A stretch of DNA of 64,000 nucleotides, taken from the NCBI GenBank assembly GCA_028583605.1, contig CM053332.1, positions 496,001 to 560,000 of the forward strand, in the 5' to 3' direction. Under the pieces are notes generated by a model that was not told the origin of the DNA, searched no databases, and saw nothing but the letters and a program-made list of their open reading frames with translations. Within the stretch, counting starts at the first letter, position 1, and each line of letters opens with the position of its first letter. The position numbers and the translations under genes were made by a program. Positions 10,254-23,238 of this stretch are shown piece after piece. The DNA comes from Dastarcus helophoroides (Eukaryota; Arthropoda; Insecta; Coleoptera; Bothrideridae).

Positions 10254-11827
10254 CTGAAATGGTAGAAGTTGGGTATAATTGAAACACTTTCAATTGAATT
10301 TTTCAAGAAAATTTAAAAAACTGGAATTTTGTGTTAAACACCGCAATTAATAACGAAAATTGTGTGAAACAAAATATGTGATTAATAAAAAATGGGATCA
10401 TGAATCTCCTTCTGAAGCTTCACATGTAACATGCCCAAATTTTGTCAACGCTTGTTTTTGAAGTGTGAGGTTTGAATATTAGAAAGCATCATAGCCCCTT
10501 AGAAATAAATTTATCAATGAACTAGCCGTGTACCCGATGAGATTTCTTATGGGTAAAAGGCGGTATTTCTTAAGTCACGGTTTCAACTTGAAAAATAACG
10601 AATTTTTATACACATTTCCATTTCTTATTTTCATTTTTTAGGAAATGAATTTCCAAAGATCAATTCTTGTGCTCAGCTCCATCATATGTATAAGGAATTC
10701 TTTTGCAAAATTTCATGATTCTAGACTTACGGGTTTAGGCTGTGGATTGTCGATCAGTCATGTTTATTAACTTATTATAGCAAGTGCTTAAAATTTTGAC
10801 CACCAAATTCCCTACAGCAATGAAGATTTTGAAGCATTGCTCGAGTGAGTTTACGGTATTCGTTGATAATACTGTGACGTTTTTATCACAGAGAATTCGA
10901 CTGCATCGCTTAGATTTTACAGTTTAGGTGTCGCAATGGCTCGAGTGGGGCATCCAATGGTGTCTCTTCTGCCGAATCAACGAGCTGTAAATTTCTGATT
11001 CAAAAAATATTTTGGCTGAATTTAATGTGATGAAGCGCCACCTGGTGGAGGATAAGTTTATTTTCAAGGAACATTACTTATAATTTATATCAATAATAGT
11101 GATCAAAGCTAAAACTGTTATTTGTCTTAGCAATTCCAAATAAGTGTCTAGTAAAGAAACCAACAATAAAATATTTTCAAAAATAGCAGTCCAAAAAGTT
11201 AACTTCTCCGGATGTTGACAATGCTCTTCATGGAAAATTTATGTGTTAGACTCTAGTTATTAATGAAATAAAATCGATTGACCAAGCCATTTAGAAAAAA
11301 TTGTCTAAGACTCGCACAGTTAGGTCTCGGTACCAATACATACTACAGTGAGCAGTAAATACACAGTATCAGAACAGACACTTGTATCTCCAAAAAATTG
11401 TCGAGGACATCTTGAAGTTCCCGTAGTAGATGAATCTTGTATGGAAGGAGTTGGTACCCTTTTATAATCAGCTGTATTATCTTTAATTTACACTACTTAC
11501 CTTTGTATCTACATTTTGCGTAGAAGTTTTGAAAAAAAAATGAACAAAACACTAAAATTAAAAAAATCTTTAATTTGAATATTTTTTAATTTAAAATTCA
11601 AAATTTAGTAAAATTTCTTTGAGTTTTTTTCCTAAATCCTTATTTAAAGTATTTCAATAAATTTATCTTGGCTAACCGAGCCCAATTTGTAAGATAATTA
11701 AATTATTATTTAAATAAATGCATTGTTAACGACTTATAATAAGAATGGAAAATCGATCTTCAAAACTACCAACATTTTTTCATTGTTACCTATACTAACT
11801 TATAAAGAGAGAATTTGTGATCGTCTG

Positions 11828-12690
11828 AAAAACTTAATTATTAACGTAGAGCCGTAACTATTGAAGCCAGAAACATGAAACTTGAACAAAAGATTCCTCT
11901 CACGGGAGGCATTTTTGGAAATTTGTCTTCTAAGGGGATGAAATGGAGTTTAGAAACAAGCATGGAACAGAGTTAATAATGCAATTTAAAACCTAATTTT
12001 TATGTAGATAAATAATTTACGAAAAAAAAACTAGACCGGTGTTTGGCCGGTTTTAACAATTCAGATCCTAGAGGAGTAAAAGGAGGGTGAAATCGAATTT
12101 TTAATTTGACATGGAACAAAGTTAATAACGCGTCCTATGAATTGAAATCTTGTGCAAATAACCTGCGAAAAAAATAATCAAATCCGTGTTTCGCCGATTT
12201 AAATAATTCAAGTTCTAAGGGGATCAAAAGTTTGAAAGAAAAAAAAATTGAAAAATTATTTTATAAACCAAAAATTTTGTATAAAAGGATATGTAAATTA
12301 AATAATTGGTTTATATATAGACGACTTTAATATTCAACACCTAAAGAGGAGAAAAAGGTTATCAAAAGCCTGAGTACAAAAAAAAAATTAAATACATTTT
12401 TGATAAACTTCATTATATACATAATTTGTGAAAACCATATATAAATACGTATTTGGCTGTTTTTAATAAACCTAGGGGTTAAAAAGAGATAAAACCGAGT
12501 TTCGTAATTTTATAAACTAAAATTTTGGGTAAATATTCTATGAAAGAAATAATTAAACATGTATTTAATATTCTTATATTATTAGTATCAAAAAGTTCAA
12601 TATGAATTTTATAACCTAAAACTATTTTTAGTAAAAAACCTATGACAAAAATAATAATTATTTGACTGATTTTAACAATTAAGTTCCTAG
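11828..12690. repeat. Degenerate tandem array, units about 125-150 bp
   Basis: A recurring block of the form 'TTTGGCCGGTTTTAACAATTCA, GATCCTAGAGGAG, then AT-rich' repeats with its T-rich junction at about 12061, 12208, 12334, 12470 and 12680. Variants read TTTCGCCGATTTAAATAATT and TTTGGCTGTTTTTAATAA, each followed by a (C/A)CCTAGGGG or TTCTAAGGGG motif. Units are strongly diverged and the spacing drifts. This could be a decayed satellite or the internal repeats of a transposon. Confidence 0.6.
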
Positions 12691-13957
12691 GGGGTAATAG
12701 TAAAAAATGGAAAATCATACCGGAATCCAAAACTATGTAAAGAATATATGAAAGAAACTGACTTAACACGTCAAATCAAGCCGAAAGAAAGGTGCAAAGA
12801 GATATTTAATTTAATACTGAAAACATTTAAAATTATGTTTTCAAAAACAATTTTCGTTCAATTTTTACATTTCCAGTTGTCATAGGAAACGAATTTCATG
12901 ATTTCAGTAGTAACGGACTTATTTATAAATTTGTTTATTTCTGATGATTTTATAAAGGTGGCACCATATGATAATCAAAACGCGCCACGGAAATATTTCG
13001 TTTTTTATAAACATAGTTTCATCAAATTTCGTTTGTTTTTCTGGTTTTGATTTAAAAATTGGGTTGCTTGAATGTTAAATGTCACAAATTTGAAGTACAC
13101 TAGAATTTTTAAAAGAGATCAACCCTTATTTCACTTTTATAAAATATCTGTTAATTACTTTGTTAGTAGGTATAAGTTTTCATAATTGCAGGTTAGCCTT
13201 TAAAAATAAGCAAATGCTGAGAACCAACAAATTTTGAATGCATGGAATAAAAATACATAGAACGACATTGTCCACCCTGCCGCCGAAGCCGGAACACGTC
13301 GTCAGTAACTATATTTTATCAAAATAAAATTTTTTTTATTTCGTATTTTTATTTTGGTTTATTTTATCTATGTCCATTTTTTGATCATCTATATTTCAAT
13401 TTCTTTGTTTTTCGTTTTTAAGGTGAAAAACTACCAAGCTATTTATTTGTCAGATATCATGAGTCATGAGGTAACGTTTTAAGATTTTTAAATATATTAC
13501 AGTGGTGTGTCAAAGTATGTTTTCAAAAGTAAACAATTTAATGAATTTGGTATAGATTTGCATTTCTATGTAATTTGCATTATATGAATGAAATTTCTAC
13601 TTTTTTAAACAGATTTGCAGAAGGTCGAGATTTTATTAAATCTCTACTTCGAATAACATCATTTTCTCGAAATTTATGATTTGGTTTTAACCTGCTACTA
13701 CTACAATCAGCGGAGGCTTTCTCATAGGAGCACAGGAGCACGTACCCCCCTGACAAAAGAAATATACAATGCACAAAAAAGAATACTTTTATTTTTTCAT
13801 AACTATCGATTTACCGTTTACTATTCTAATAGAAAGACGCACGCTAAAACTACAAAACAATGTACGTTGATTGTCAGTCAGTAAGATATATTTATAATCC
13901 GTGTTTACTTGGATAATCTCAAGGTCCGCGATATATCGCTATACGCTGTGTGGAAAG

Positions 13958-14246
13958 CATATATGTAATACTTCTATATGGCTAATTCCTCGTTTCTTAT
14001 GGGAAAGACTTCTCTTTCTCGCTGACCTTCACACGAATTAATGAGTCGCAATGAGCAAGTGTTATAAATCAGCTGTGCACGGCCAAACATAAACACCCGT
14101 GTTTAACCCGCTCGTAGCGATTGGTTCATTTCGTTCATTCATGCGCAATACTCGCCATTTAGCCATGTTCCATCTTTATCGGATTTGGTCAGAACAAACT
14201 CGCGAAGAGAATAGGGAGCTGGCCATATAGAAGTATTACATATATG
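13958..14246. repeat. Perfect 25-bp inverted repeat around about 240 bp
   Basis: CATATATGTAATACTTCTAT followed by ATGGC at 13958..13982 is exactly repeated in inverse orientation at 14222..14246. A related CATATATGTATTACTTCTAT lies at about 22672. The enclosed DNA is richer in CpG than its surroundings. No target duplication was found, so it may be a foldback structure or the ends of an unidentified element. Confidence 0.6.
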
Positions 14247-15545
14247 GTGGAAAGTATATTGATGACACCGCAGCGACTGAGTTCCTTCTCTGACTAGTAT
14301 AGTTTTAATCGGGCCCGCATTTCGCTCGTATTCGGCACACTCACTTAGTGCCAATTTACCGAGCTTGCGTAATGTATTATATTAGCTATGAGAATTCAGC
14401 AATGGACAATGTCCATGAGTAGGCAAAACCTCTTCAAAATTCGTAAAACTGTAGCTAAGATGTCTAGGAAAACAAACGTTTTTGTTTCAGTCAAATAGAT
14501 CAAGTAGTTTTCAGTTTACAGAGTTACTACTATCACTTAATTTCGAATAATTTGCGAGCGCGCGTTTCGTTACGTGACGTTATATTACATATACGATACC
14601 ACACTCGCCGTGCAGACCGACCGCTTTGCATTAGTTTTGTTATATTTTTATATGTACCCACATCAAAATAAGTATAGTTTTATACTACAGGAAACTTTTA
14701 TGTTTTACCTTTTACACTAAAAAACGAGTTAAGTTGATCTAAGTATCGCCCCTTTTTAATAAAAATTTCTCATGATCACCTGATGTTTTTAGTAAGTTAG
14801 GCGTTAGGCGATTTAGAGTATCCATTTTCTGGATGTAAATCTCTCGTATTTAAAAGGTTTGACCATTAGGAAACTTTTTCACGAAAATATATTTTATCAC
14901 CGAACTGGCTTAAATGATTTTAATAAAATTTGTTAAATTGGGTTTTTGAATCCAGAAAATGCCATTTTAACAAAGTTCAGGTTCATGTATTTTATTAACA
15001 TTTTCCATTTAATATTTTTGTACTGTTAAATCGTTGTAGTTATTGTGTTTGTTTCTCGGAACAGAAGTAACAAGAGAATTATTTAAGATATTCGACGTTT
15101 TGGTGACTATAATAAGGAGCATTTTTTACAAAGTAATCGCAATATTTCTCTGTTGTTTCAGGCAACAGAATTTAAAGATATCTTCTAATGTGTAAACCCC
15201 CTCTGTCTTCCCTAAAATTGGGTTTAAATTATATTAAAAAAAAAGGATCGCAAATGTTCGGAAAATTTTCATTAACTGTAGTCGTAATTTGATATAATTG
15301 ATTTTTCTTGCACAAATTATGATGATTGTAGCTCACAGAGGCAAGGCTGCACATTAGAATACATATTTGTAGAAACAAGTCTTATTTTCACCCTAAAAAT
15401 CCGCTCCTAAAATACGTACAATGAAGTTTGCATCACCTTGTGTATCCAAATACCAACACGTTGGGAAAATAAGTTATTTTTTCTTGACAATTTTGAAAGC
15501 TTAAAACCCTAAACAAAGGTATTTTAGTAAGCTTAGTTAATCATA

Positions 15546-16788
15546 GTAAATATCAGTGGCGGCTAATACTAAGGTTTGCAGGTTTGCGCAACCTTCAAAA
15601 AAACGCGGGGATAAAAAAGAAAGTAAATTGTTCTTTATGTTGTTTATTTTATTTATTGATAACAGATTTATCGTTACCAAACATACTGCTGACTATTGCG
15701 GATTCCGCCAATTCGTAAGGGTTTGACGACATTATTGGGTCCATGATTTGCAAAGTTTGCAGGCTAGACTGCAAACTTTGCTTTACACATATGCACCTGC
15801 GCGTTAACTCATATTTTGTTCGCTTAAAATACTTGCCCATAAGCAAGCATTAGGTTGCACTTGTGGGTGCAAACCAAATATTGATTCGCTATTATAATCT
15901 GTCATCGCTCAATGTTGGGGGTCTTGAAACACAAATAAAAATGAATTCACTGCAAAGTTTAATTGCACAGCCATTCTGTAACCGATCTGTGTCGGAAAAA
16001 CTGGAAATTAAGCGACGTGGATCATCTATTCCAGACTTAAATATTGTGCAGATGGTGTCTTGTAAAAAGCGAAGTTTTAACAGAAGTAGTTCGCGAAGCT
16101 AAAGAAGTACCTATGTGACATTGTTATCTGCTAAGCTAAAGAACGATTCAGCTTCACTGGCCATTTAATTGCAGCTGAAAAGTTTAACTAACATAGAATC
16201 ACTTTTCCCGAAAAGAATTTTAAAGGAACCGCTTAGGTTTATCCAGTTTTTAATTTACAAAAACTAAGAACTGAATTATCTGTAATTTACGAAACAGAAA
16301 AGTTTTAATGAGCTTTTGGTTTACTTGTACTCTATAATATTATTTCAGAAAACAATGAGCTTAGTGAAACCCTAAATCTTTTAAAAATCCTGATAACTAT
16401 TCCAATGGCTTCTGCTGAAGCAGAGTGGTGTTTCTTCAGTCTGAAAAGAAAAGAAACTTTAAAAAAAATACATTATGCCAGGAAAGATTGTCCGCATTAA
16501 CGATGTCTTCAAAGAAAAGGACTTAATTCAAGGAATACTCGACTTCAGTAAAAAGTTATTGAAAAATGTGCAGCTGCCAAAGATCGTCCGTCGTATGGAC
16601 TTCCTCTTTTTTTATTTTGTTTTTTTGCGAATATAAAAAAAGAAGATATATGTATAACATATATCAATTTAAAATCATAAATATCCCTTCCTCCAGCTTA
16701 ATTTAAAATTTCCAGTTTCCGCACATTTTTGCAAATGTCTCTTTGCAACCCCCAAATTTTATTAGCACCAGCCGCCACTGGTAAATAT
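15546..16788 (+). mobile_element. hAT element, internally deleted, with 8-bp target duplication
   Basis: The element proper is 15554..16780. It begins CAGTGGCGGCTAATAC and ends ATTAGCACCAGCCGCCACTG, so the 11-bp ends CAGTGGCGGCT are inverted copies. It is flanked on both sides by GTAAATAT, a perfect 8-bp target duplication, the hallmark of hAT transposition. Two coding remnants remain on the plus strand: a TTF/zf-MYM-type N-terminal stretch at about 15930-16090 (motif IPDLNIVQ, then KKRSFNR), and a C-terminal hAT dimerisation stretch at about 16350-16560 (LLKILITIPMASAEAE, LKRKETL, then LSALTM in another frame). The middle is missing and frames are broken. Confidence 0.92.
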
Positions 16789-17569
16789 AAAGTCAAGCGT
16801 TTTCGGTGAAAACTTATCTAAATTAAATTATTGCCATCGCTGGCACCTACCTGTAGTAGTGATAAATAAATATGAACATTTTCTTTTTCAAAAAGAATAA
16901 TAATGACAATTAGCAATACGACATTTAGTAATAAGCAATACTTGTTTCATACATCAACGTGATCACAGTACACACGTCATAGCTTTTGTTACTTCTTTAG
17001 AATTTTGGCGTCAAATAAAACAACAAAAATAAATTTTTCCCGTGCATTTGTTGTCATGTTTACAGAATTTGGCATAAAGCAATATTTCTTACTTTTTGGA
17101 TTGGGCATGTTAATACTTTTAGCCAGTTTTAGTGCTTAAACAATGCGAGCATAAATGCAACATACGCGCGAACATGTATTATGATGTCACAGTATGGAGT
17201 GCGGTCCACCAGAGAAAATCAATCTAATAAATTAAATATCTTGAAAACTATATAAGATATCGAAATAATTTAAACGCAGTGTTTATTTATTTTCAATGTA
17301 GTATACCGTGAACTGAAAATCTAAAATTGTGGTTATTCTCCATTGCGACTCAGTGTGTTATCATTGCGCCTGATATTATGTTATAAAATTTGGTTTTCTG
17401 TTACTTTTTATTATTTTGTTTTTGTTATAATGTGGAAATCTGCAATAAAATAAACCTAGTATTCGATTGTGGTAAATATGCTGCTATTTACTATCGAATT
17501 TACTATGCATGTATTACAACACCCTTAGCTAAACATATGATGTAAAAAGTGCTAATGAATAATAATTTT

Positions 17570-17610
17570 TGTATGAAACTCCTGCACTTTTTCACCACGA
17601 ACCGCCACTG
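17570..17610 (-). repeat. Isolated hAT-like terminal sequence
   Basis: Read on the minus strand this begins CAGTGGCGGTTCGTGG, matching the first nine bases of the hAT ends at 15554 and 55205. I could not find its partner end or a target duplication. It is probably a one-ended remnant. Confidence 0.35.
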
Positions 17611-17884
17611 ACTACAATACTACTTGACTGGCGAGTTTTTTAATACCGACTTTTTTTCTTACAAATTTGAATTCACCTAATTTCGAAATTTTACTCTTTA
17701 ACGTGTTTTATTAACTCACTCTCTTATGTGTGATTAACATAATTATTTGAATAAAAAATAGTTTTTTATTTAACAAATTTTCATAACGGATCAAAAAGTA
17801 TTATAATAATTTCTCCTAGAATCATACATTTAGATGGTCCTGAAAATTTGTGATTAGATATGAATTTTTATTAGTAAAAATATT

Positions 17885-18020
17885 ATTTTAGCTTATCGAG
17901 CAAAATTAGTGATATATTTATATTATTATTTAAATAAATGAAGTCGTTTACTTTTAAAAACATTTTCTAACACACGACTATAAGATATTTAAAATTCTTA
18001 AAACGTCACCTCATGAAAAT
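17885..18020 (+). repeat. Harbinger-like MITE fragment
   Basis: GCTTATCGAGC, then ATTATTATTTAAATAAATGA, then AAAATTCTTAAAACGTCACC match the MITE at 34821..34994 in order. The right terminal repeat is missing. A more decayed relative (ACCGAGCCCAATTTGTAAG, then ATTATTATTTAAATAAATG) lies at about 11674-11720. Confidence 0.5.
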
Positions 18021-20440
18021 AGGTTAGTAGGTTTTTTTACATAGAAGCGAAAAACAAAGATACAGGAAAAAATAAAATGTTTGTAGCACTCAACATTGAT
18101 GTTTATATTTCGTTCTCATTGGAACTAGTCTGCAATGCATACGGGGAAGTGTGGGAATGGCAAACACTTAATGGAGATTTCAAATACCACGAAGGAATTT
18201 TGCAGTAGATTTTTTTATTGCTTATTCAGAATCCTTAACTATTTTACTAACTACCTTTAAAATCAACTTTATTAAATATTATTTTTAATGTCTCATTTAA
18301 AAGCAAATACAAAAACACTACTTATTCGACTTTACCCGACGTTAGTGTAGTAGTGGCCAACTATCTTAATTATCAGTAATATCAGCCTTCAATTACGACT
18401 TAGGACCTAAATCATACCGATACTCCACCGATGGTGATTGGTTATCTGAACATTTCTCGTGTACCCAGTTTTTACATGCCTAACACGACGTAATCTTTAA
18501 ATGAAGGGCTTTTACATTTTTCATTACAAAAAATGGAGCATTCTTCATTACCACGTTTTTGGACTATTCCTTCTTATTATTTACAGTGTTATAAAAATTT
18601 TAAATAATTTGGAAATTTCTTAAAACTTTTTGCCGCGTGTTGCCAAGTCTTCGAGGTTGCCCCAACCCAGGTCGTTCGTTATGGTGGAAGATAAAAAAGA
18701 TATATTTAATTTAGGAACTAGATTTCATTGTGCCGATATTGTCATTCGAAAAAGGGATCTTTAAATAGTAAATATTTGTCTGTTAATTTCATGATAGAAC
18801 TACTTACAGAAATCAAGCTCTATTGAGTTAGGTCTATGAAAAATTTACAACGTAAATGACAACACAACATTTTTAAATAATACAGTGCTGCGCTCCATTT
18901 ATGGTGTAGTATGAGAGGTGAAATTATTTGTAAGATGGAGCTGAGAAAAAAGATGTCACATCTTTCTGACATAGTACAATCGCTGTTTTTGGGCTTGCCC
19001 AGCATCTGTGTTTGTCCCAATTTCCATTAATGTGGATTAATGTGGAACATGTCTTTATATTTTACCAAAGTAAAAAATGTTTTTTTTTTATTTTTATTTT
19101 GATTTTTGTATATATGTATAATTTTTTGATCATCTATATATCAATCCTACGCCCCACGTTTTATGTTTTAAATTTTTAAAGCATTTTCATAGCTATTAAA
19201 ATTTCTTAATTACAAATTTTCACGACAGAAAACTGCATGAGAATAAAAGAGATTATTTTGTACTTATGGTCCGCTTTTAAAACCTGTTAAAAACTTTTTT
19301 TAATCAAATATTTTTAGCTTATATCGCAGTGGCTTTTATTTTAAATTATCTTTTTAAAAAGTTAACATTTTTAAATAAATTAAAAATTAAAAGAAAAAAC
19401 AAAATTAACAAATGGAAGACAAAATGTCCCGATTAAAGTCGAAATTTCAATATAAAAACCGAAACGAATTGCGACACCAACTGTATTATAATCTACTAAG
19501 AGAGGTAAAAAATGTTATTCATACAATTGTGTAAAATTAGTGTTCTGTTTAATTAATTTGATCTTATTTCATTTCCTTTAGTTTTTAAGAATTTGACTGA
19601 TTTGCTATTGCTCGTGGGCTCGTGGCTTTTGTAAATAAAGTCAAGTCAATTTTCTCATTGGTATATGTATAATATTCTTATTTAATCTAACATCATTCCA
19701 TTATTTTATAATTTAAAGCAATGTACCTAAACATTTTTATAACAATCTTATTTTTTACGTTGCCGATGAAATCAAACATTCACAGAATAATAGAAAAAGT
19801 TAGTAAAATTTAATAGCGCGGTAAGTAGTTATACAGTTTTTTCAACATTCTAATTATAAACATCTTTACCATGACAGCACATAGTAAATAATCATAGTTA
19901 AGAATCAATAAACTTAATTACTCAGATATTTCATTCACATCCTGATATTTCACGACCTTTACATATGTAATTAATGGGTTGTATTTTGTTATAATATATA
20001 TGTCCAATATGTATATGTGAAGTGCCAATGTATGCAAATCCTTATTGTTTTTATTTCTTATAACTTAGTACACTAATGATTATGACATCAGCATCGGCAA
20101 TGAAAGCTGAACCTCCATAATGTTTTTAATCTTCATAAAAATGTTTTGCTAGTATTTAGAAAACGATGTAAAATACAGCCACCATTTATTGAAAAATCAC
20201 AAACACTCCGTTTATATAAAAAATAGTAAAATAATTAATAGGTATATTAGCTTAGAAAGGAAACATTATGCTACTTAAATATTTTCGTTAAATAATTCCA
20301 CAAAAAACAAAACTTAAGAAATTTTAATAGCATTATTTGACATAAGATATAAGCAGTTGCACAATAAATCTAATAATAAATATATGTATGTTAACTTGTT
20401 ACTGTTAGAATTTCGTTTCAATATTAATTGATAAACTCAC

Positions 20441-20495
20441 CTTGTGATCCAAAAACCTCACTGGTCAATAAACAAAATCCTATCAGAATAAACAT
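20441..20495 (-). CDS. DUF229 gene A, coding exon 1 (signal peptide)
   Basis: ATG at 20495 opens an exon of 18 codons plus one base that ends at a strong GTGAGT donor. The peptide MFILIGFCLLTSEVFGS is hydrophobic and typical of a secretory signal sequence. The leftover G joins the AT of exon 2 to make Asp, so the reading frame continues. The first exon of gene B is built in the same way (signal-like, CAAG donor, same phase). The assignment across a 10-kb intron rests on this phase and on the paralogue, not on transcript data. Confidence 0.78.
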
Positions 20496-20563
20496 AATAC
20501 CGCAAGGATATTCTTATCAAAATAAAATCGTGTGTAAATAATTCAAGCAATATTTCTCGTGAT

Positions 20564-20573
20564 TATATATAAA
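20564..20573 (-). promoter_or_regulatory. Putative TATA box of DUF229 gene A
   Basis: TTATATATAA on the minus strand lies about 70 nt upstream of the ATG at 20495. This leaves room for a start site about 30 nt downstream and a 5' UTR of about 40 nt. Confidence 0.4.
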
Positions 20574-22954
20574 CAACTTCTCGTGTATTTAAATTAAAGT
20601 CCCCATTGAAACTCCGCCCCGTAATATCACGTTTCCTCTAAGAAAAGTAAAAATCCCCTGCGCGTTGCAAGCTCAGTTCCTTATCGCTTCATCTCGTGCA
20701 GTTTGGCCTACATTTTCCACAATTTTCTAAAATAATAGCGTCATTTTTCAAAACTCGCCTATCCAGGATGCTAAAGGTTAGCAACTATCTCGAGAGAATA
20801 AAAAGTTTATTTAAAGTGGATCCCTTATCATTAACAAATATGCTCTTGAGCTAGATCGAGTTGGTACAGTTTATTGACACACGTAACAATAATTTTATCA
20901 ACCAATAATTCGAGTGGCTCAGTAATGAAAACAAAAATTCTTAACAATGTTGAAAGAATGAAATCTAATTAATTTTTATAAATCCGAATGGTAATTATTT
21001 ACATGATAACGATATCTCAGAGACAATATAAAAAAAATGATGTAGCTGACATTTAAAACTTGCATGTGTCTGAAATACATAAAAAAAGTTAATAAACAAA
21101 ATTGATTACACAAACAAAATTGTACTACAATAGATTTTTAACCTGCTTTGATCAGATCAATAGAGATTATGTTATTCTCAAACATATTGCAAAATAAAGT
21201 GGAATTAACAAACTGTGTTTAAGTACAAACATTTTATTTTCGAATTTAGCTTACAATAAAATAAAGTTCTGGCATGTAAAGAAAAAATAATTTAATGCTT
21301 TTTTCCATTTCAAATAATAAAATCTCAAGTGATCAGTGAAGTTAGTACGTTCATAAATTACTACGATAAGTACTGTACACGAGTCAGCTATGATGTAATA
21401 TGTGATATGCCGTAAACTAATAGTGAAATATGGCTTTTCATGAAAAGTCTAGGCATATCATGAAAAGCCGACATTTCCTGTAAAATATTATTATTACATT
21501 ATCCGCCGAGGCGTTTCTTAAAGTGGCGTATTTATTTAGGGTTATGTGGCAACAATGGGTTTTACACAAGATATTGCTTTTACGATACGATTGCAGGCAT
21601 AATGAAATGTAGGGATGATATCGAAATATTGTCGATTATTGTCAGATTTAGTATATTAGAATATAAAATATGTTAGCAAAAATATTTATTGGGACAAAAT
21701 ATAAACTTATTATAAAGATTAATATAACACATTATTTGAACAGGAAATGGTTTTGTGGTAATTAAAATTCCACATTTTGTTTCGTTTAAAATATCTTGTT
21801 CTTTAAATGACGGGTTGGAGTAAATCCCTTCTTTAAACTTATCACATAAATATTCAAAATGGTTTATTTTATTTTATTTAAATATTCACTGCTCCATGGC
21901 CGTTTATTAGGTTTCCCTTTATAATAATTTTGATAATGTGCTTATAGGAGTTTCCTTCCATTTCTACAATTTCTAAGAAAAGGAAAATACCAAAACACAA
22001 AACACAAATGAGAACAACCTACCTAACCTTCGAATAATTATTTCCTAAACTGTCGACTAATCCATTTGGCATTTAGTGTAAAGCTGTTTACATTATATCA
22101 CTAAATAAACTAGACATTCATGAAAAATCTCAGGGGATGATGTAAAAATAAGATTTTACATTATATGCCGTCATATGATATGGCTAGGTTTTTCTTGAAA
22201 AGCAACATTTCACCATTAGCTCAGGACATATAATTATATTCGGTCTCGTCTCGTAAATAGGACAAATTGTAGTACCTTCATTCTAGACGATATTTTTAAA
22301 AAATAAACAAATCATAAATCTCGTTATGCCCTCACAGTCCCCGCTGCGTATGCACTTCGGCTCCCCATATACCTCAGTCTTTGTTTTTGTGCGATGCTTT
22401 CACGATGTGACATTTTAACTTTCTAAGAAAGAAAGTATTTCGCGAGTGCGTGTTATGCCCGTAAAATTTTTAAAAGCCCTCAAAATCGGTCGCCATCCCC
22501 TTTCAATTAAAGTGTTATCAAATTGCTTCGATAATTGCAACAGTGGGTAAGATGGAAGCGCACAGGACGTTTTCAATTACAGAGCTCCGCGATGGAACAT
22601 AATTTTGAAGGTATTTTCCCTCCTTTAGCAAGTTTGATGTCATGCCACACCTACCACCATTGCATAGCATCATATATGTATTACTTCTATGCATAGCATA
22701 CTGTTTGGTTATCCGTAATTGTTCACTTTTGACTTCTATATGTTAGATTTTTTTACTTATTTATTTCGGGTAAATTACACCAAATTAATTTAAAACAACA
22801 CATCCAGGCCTTTATTTCTCGACTTTTCTACAAATTATCCCGAGTTTCTGATAGAGAGATGTGGTTAAGTGACAGGCGCAGCAAGAAAAGCATACCCAAA
22901 GCAATAAAGCTGTCAGCGTTTATAAAGGGGACGGTAGAATGCAAATTATATTTA
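20574..22954. other. Intergenic, with an imperfect inverted-repeat pair
   Basis: The segments 21415..21485 and 22145..22225 are imperfect inverted copies (CTAATAGTGAAAT, GGCTTTTCATGAAAA and CTAGGCATATCAT against their complements), about 700 bp apart. They look like the ends of an old DNA transposon with no coding remnant. A slightly GC-richer piece at about 22320-22600 is unassigned. Confidence 0.4.
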
Positions 22955-23238
22955 ATTATTCGACACCAGACTTTTTAAAAAGAATTTTATTTTAAGTTGA
23001 AATTACAACTGACCATTAAGTAGAAAGATACTATTATAACACTATGTTCTACAACAATGATGATGATATCAAGCGTCCTTTTGCTTACATAGGGTGGTGG
23101 TCTCTTGGGTGGTGTTTCTTAGGGATGCGAATGTTGTCTTGTCAAACATTCGCCATTTGGTGCTAAAATGGTGCATCCGCGACGGATGTTTGTAGGCTTT
23201 GATAATTCGAGGTGGTCGCTGGACGATTTCCGTTTGGT
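22955..23238 (-). mobile_element. Errantivirus-like element: env 3' flank and LTR remnant
   Basis: The sequence directly follows the env stop on the minus strand. It contains an Inr-like TCAGTTG at about 23007-23013 and AATAAA at 22986..22991, which would suit a short R region of an LTR. I could not find the matching second LTR or define the LTR start, so the boundaries are approximate. The putative end TGGTGTCGAATAATT is near 22955. Confidence 0.4.

Larger units (their letters stand above)
10254..20440 (-). other. Intron 1 of DUF229 gene A (10.2 kb)
   Basis: The donor is GTGAGTTT next to the signal-peptide exon, and the acceptor is TTCCATTTCAG. The matching intron of gene B is only 141 bp. 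The expansion contains a degenerate tandem array, a 25-bp inverted-repeat pair, a hAT element and MITE fragments, all listed separately. Stretches 10254-11820, 12790-13950, 14250-15540 and 18020-20440 hold no other feature that I recognise. Confidence 0.75.
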
